Of a DNA stretch of 64,000 nt, positions 63,461 to 64,000 are shown piece by piece (the first letter of the stretch is position 1; the number at the start of each line of letters is the position of its first letter). Source of the DNA: Sarcophilus harrisii. Its lineage: Eukaryota; Chordata; Mammalia; Dasyuromorphia; Dasyuridae. The notes beneath the pieces are model-generated. The model did not search any database, was not told the DNA's origin, and saw only the letters and a program-made list of their open reading frames with translations. The stretch is taken from positions 333,116,374 through 333,180,373 of the forward strand of contig NC_045426.1 of the NCBI RefSeq assembly GCF_902635505.1, written 5' to 3'. The position numbers and the translations under genes are program-made.

Positions 63461-64000
63461 TCACACTATCAATCTCCTTTTGCTAGTTGATTCCTGATGA
63501 CCTCCACACCAGGCCTTCAGGCTTCCAGAACTGCTTCCCTGAGGGTAGGAAGGAGGAGTAAGAGTCTTCCACTACTTTGGTCACATCTAGGGCTAAGCCC
63601 TATCTCAAAAAATTTTCAGTCAACAAGTTTTTTCTGTGTTCCAGGCACTAGGGAGCCAAGGACAAAGAATGAAACCAGCCCGATTTGCAAAGATTTTAAC
63701 TATTTCAAGATTTTTTCTGTCTTAGTTTGATCCTGTGGCATCATAGTTAAGGGTTCCCATTCTTCCTGCCTCTAACTAGCATAAAATACCTGCAGTCAAA
63801 GGTTATGTTTTAGTCTTCCCTGTCACCCCCATAATGCCTAATGGTGGCTCCAGCACACAATAGGTGCTTCTTTTCTCTTAACTTTCCTTGAGTGATACAG
63901 CAACTAGAGAAGTTTAAGCCTTTATCCTGGGCAAGACTCTAACTTGGGTATTATGGCAGATATAGAGATGACAAAGACATAGTTGTTGGCTTCAAGGAAC
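63461..64000. other. Right end: L2 scraps and unassigned sequence
   Basis: TCAACAAGTTTTTTCTGTGT and TCCAGGCACTAGGGAGCCAA near 63,620 look like a reversed L2 tip. ATAATGCCTAATGGTGGCTC and CACACAATAGGTGCTT near 63,830 look like a sense L2 tip. The rest is unassigned. The window ends mid-sequence. Confidence 0.4.

Overview
This window is marsupial nuclear DNA, probably from an Australian marsupial and perhaps a dasyurid. The diagnosis rests on repeat families recognised by eye. They are tRNA-derived CORE-SINEs of the marsupial type (head near GGCAGCTAGGTGGCACAGTG, then the CTAGCTGTGTGACCCTGGGC block), abundant old MIR-type SINEs and L2/L3 (CR1-clade) LINEs, and a marsupial L1 lineage whose ORF2 C-terminus carries the C..WWx[17 protein letters not shown] and WYMNIMEYYCS blocks. 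The species call is an inference from memory of those families. The DNA is AT-rich, and no bacterial or viral gene organisation is present.

Gene content is very low. The only host coding sequence I can defend is one candidate internal exon on the plus strand (21,674-21,828). It has a good 3' splice site, an open frame across its length, a usable 5' splice site, and a translation resembling the N-terminal helical domain of harmonin-type scaffold proteins. If it is real, most of the window is intron. A GC-richer, repeat-free stretch at 43.5-45.2 kb may hold an alternative promoter and first exon (an ATG-led 12-codon opening at 44,041 followed by GT). Joined to a second possible exon at 45,064, it meets a stop after about 24 codons, so this is only a hypothesis.

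Layout. 0-8 kb: MIRs and several L2 copies, including one of about 1.9 kb that keeps a decayed reverse-transcriptase region, plus one SINE-like element with perfect 14-bp target-site duplications. 8.9-9.3 kb: a 300-bp pure polypyrimidine microsatellite. 10.2-12.3 kb: two minus-strand L1 3' ends, one with a perfect 17-bp duplication, the other with a foldback in its tail. 12.6-13.6 kb: an L3/CR1 relic cut up by SINEs. 14.7-18.1 kb and 20.6-21.4 kb: L1 3' ends in both orientations. 21.7-33 kb: the candidate exon, then MIR/L2 fossils, a repeat-poor block at 26.7-27.2 kb, and a 40-bp-period tandem array at 27.7-27.9 kb. 34.2-36.4 kb: an old L1 split by a younger L1 with a 14-bp duplication. 38.4 kb: a perfect RFX X-box. 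39.4-40.0 kb: a solo LTR with 6-bp duplications. 42.3 kb: a small hAT-type element with an 8-bp duplication. 43.5-45.2 kb and 49.8-50.1 kb: the other repeat-poor islands. 55.5-58 kb: old L1 and L2. 59.7-61.7 kb: two near-identical L1 3' ends in the same orientation, each with its own long perfect duplication. 62.9-63.5 kb: a second probable solo LTR.

The genes do not form a pathway here; this is an intronic or intergenic repeat landscape. I did not find a convincing new biological system. The points most worth checking are the candidate exon, the possible alternative promoter, the CTCF-like and RFX-like sites in unique DNA, the SINE-tail tandem array, and the L1 foldback.
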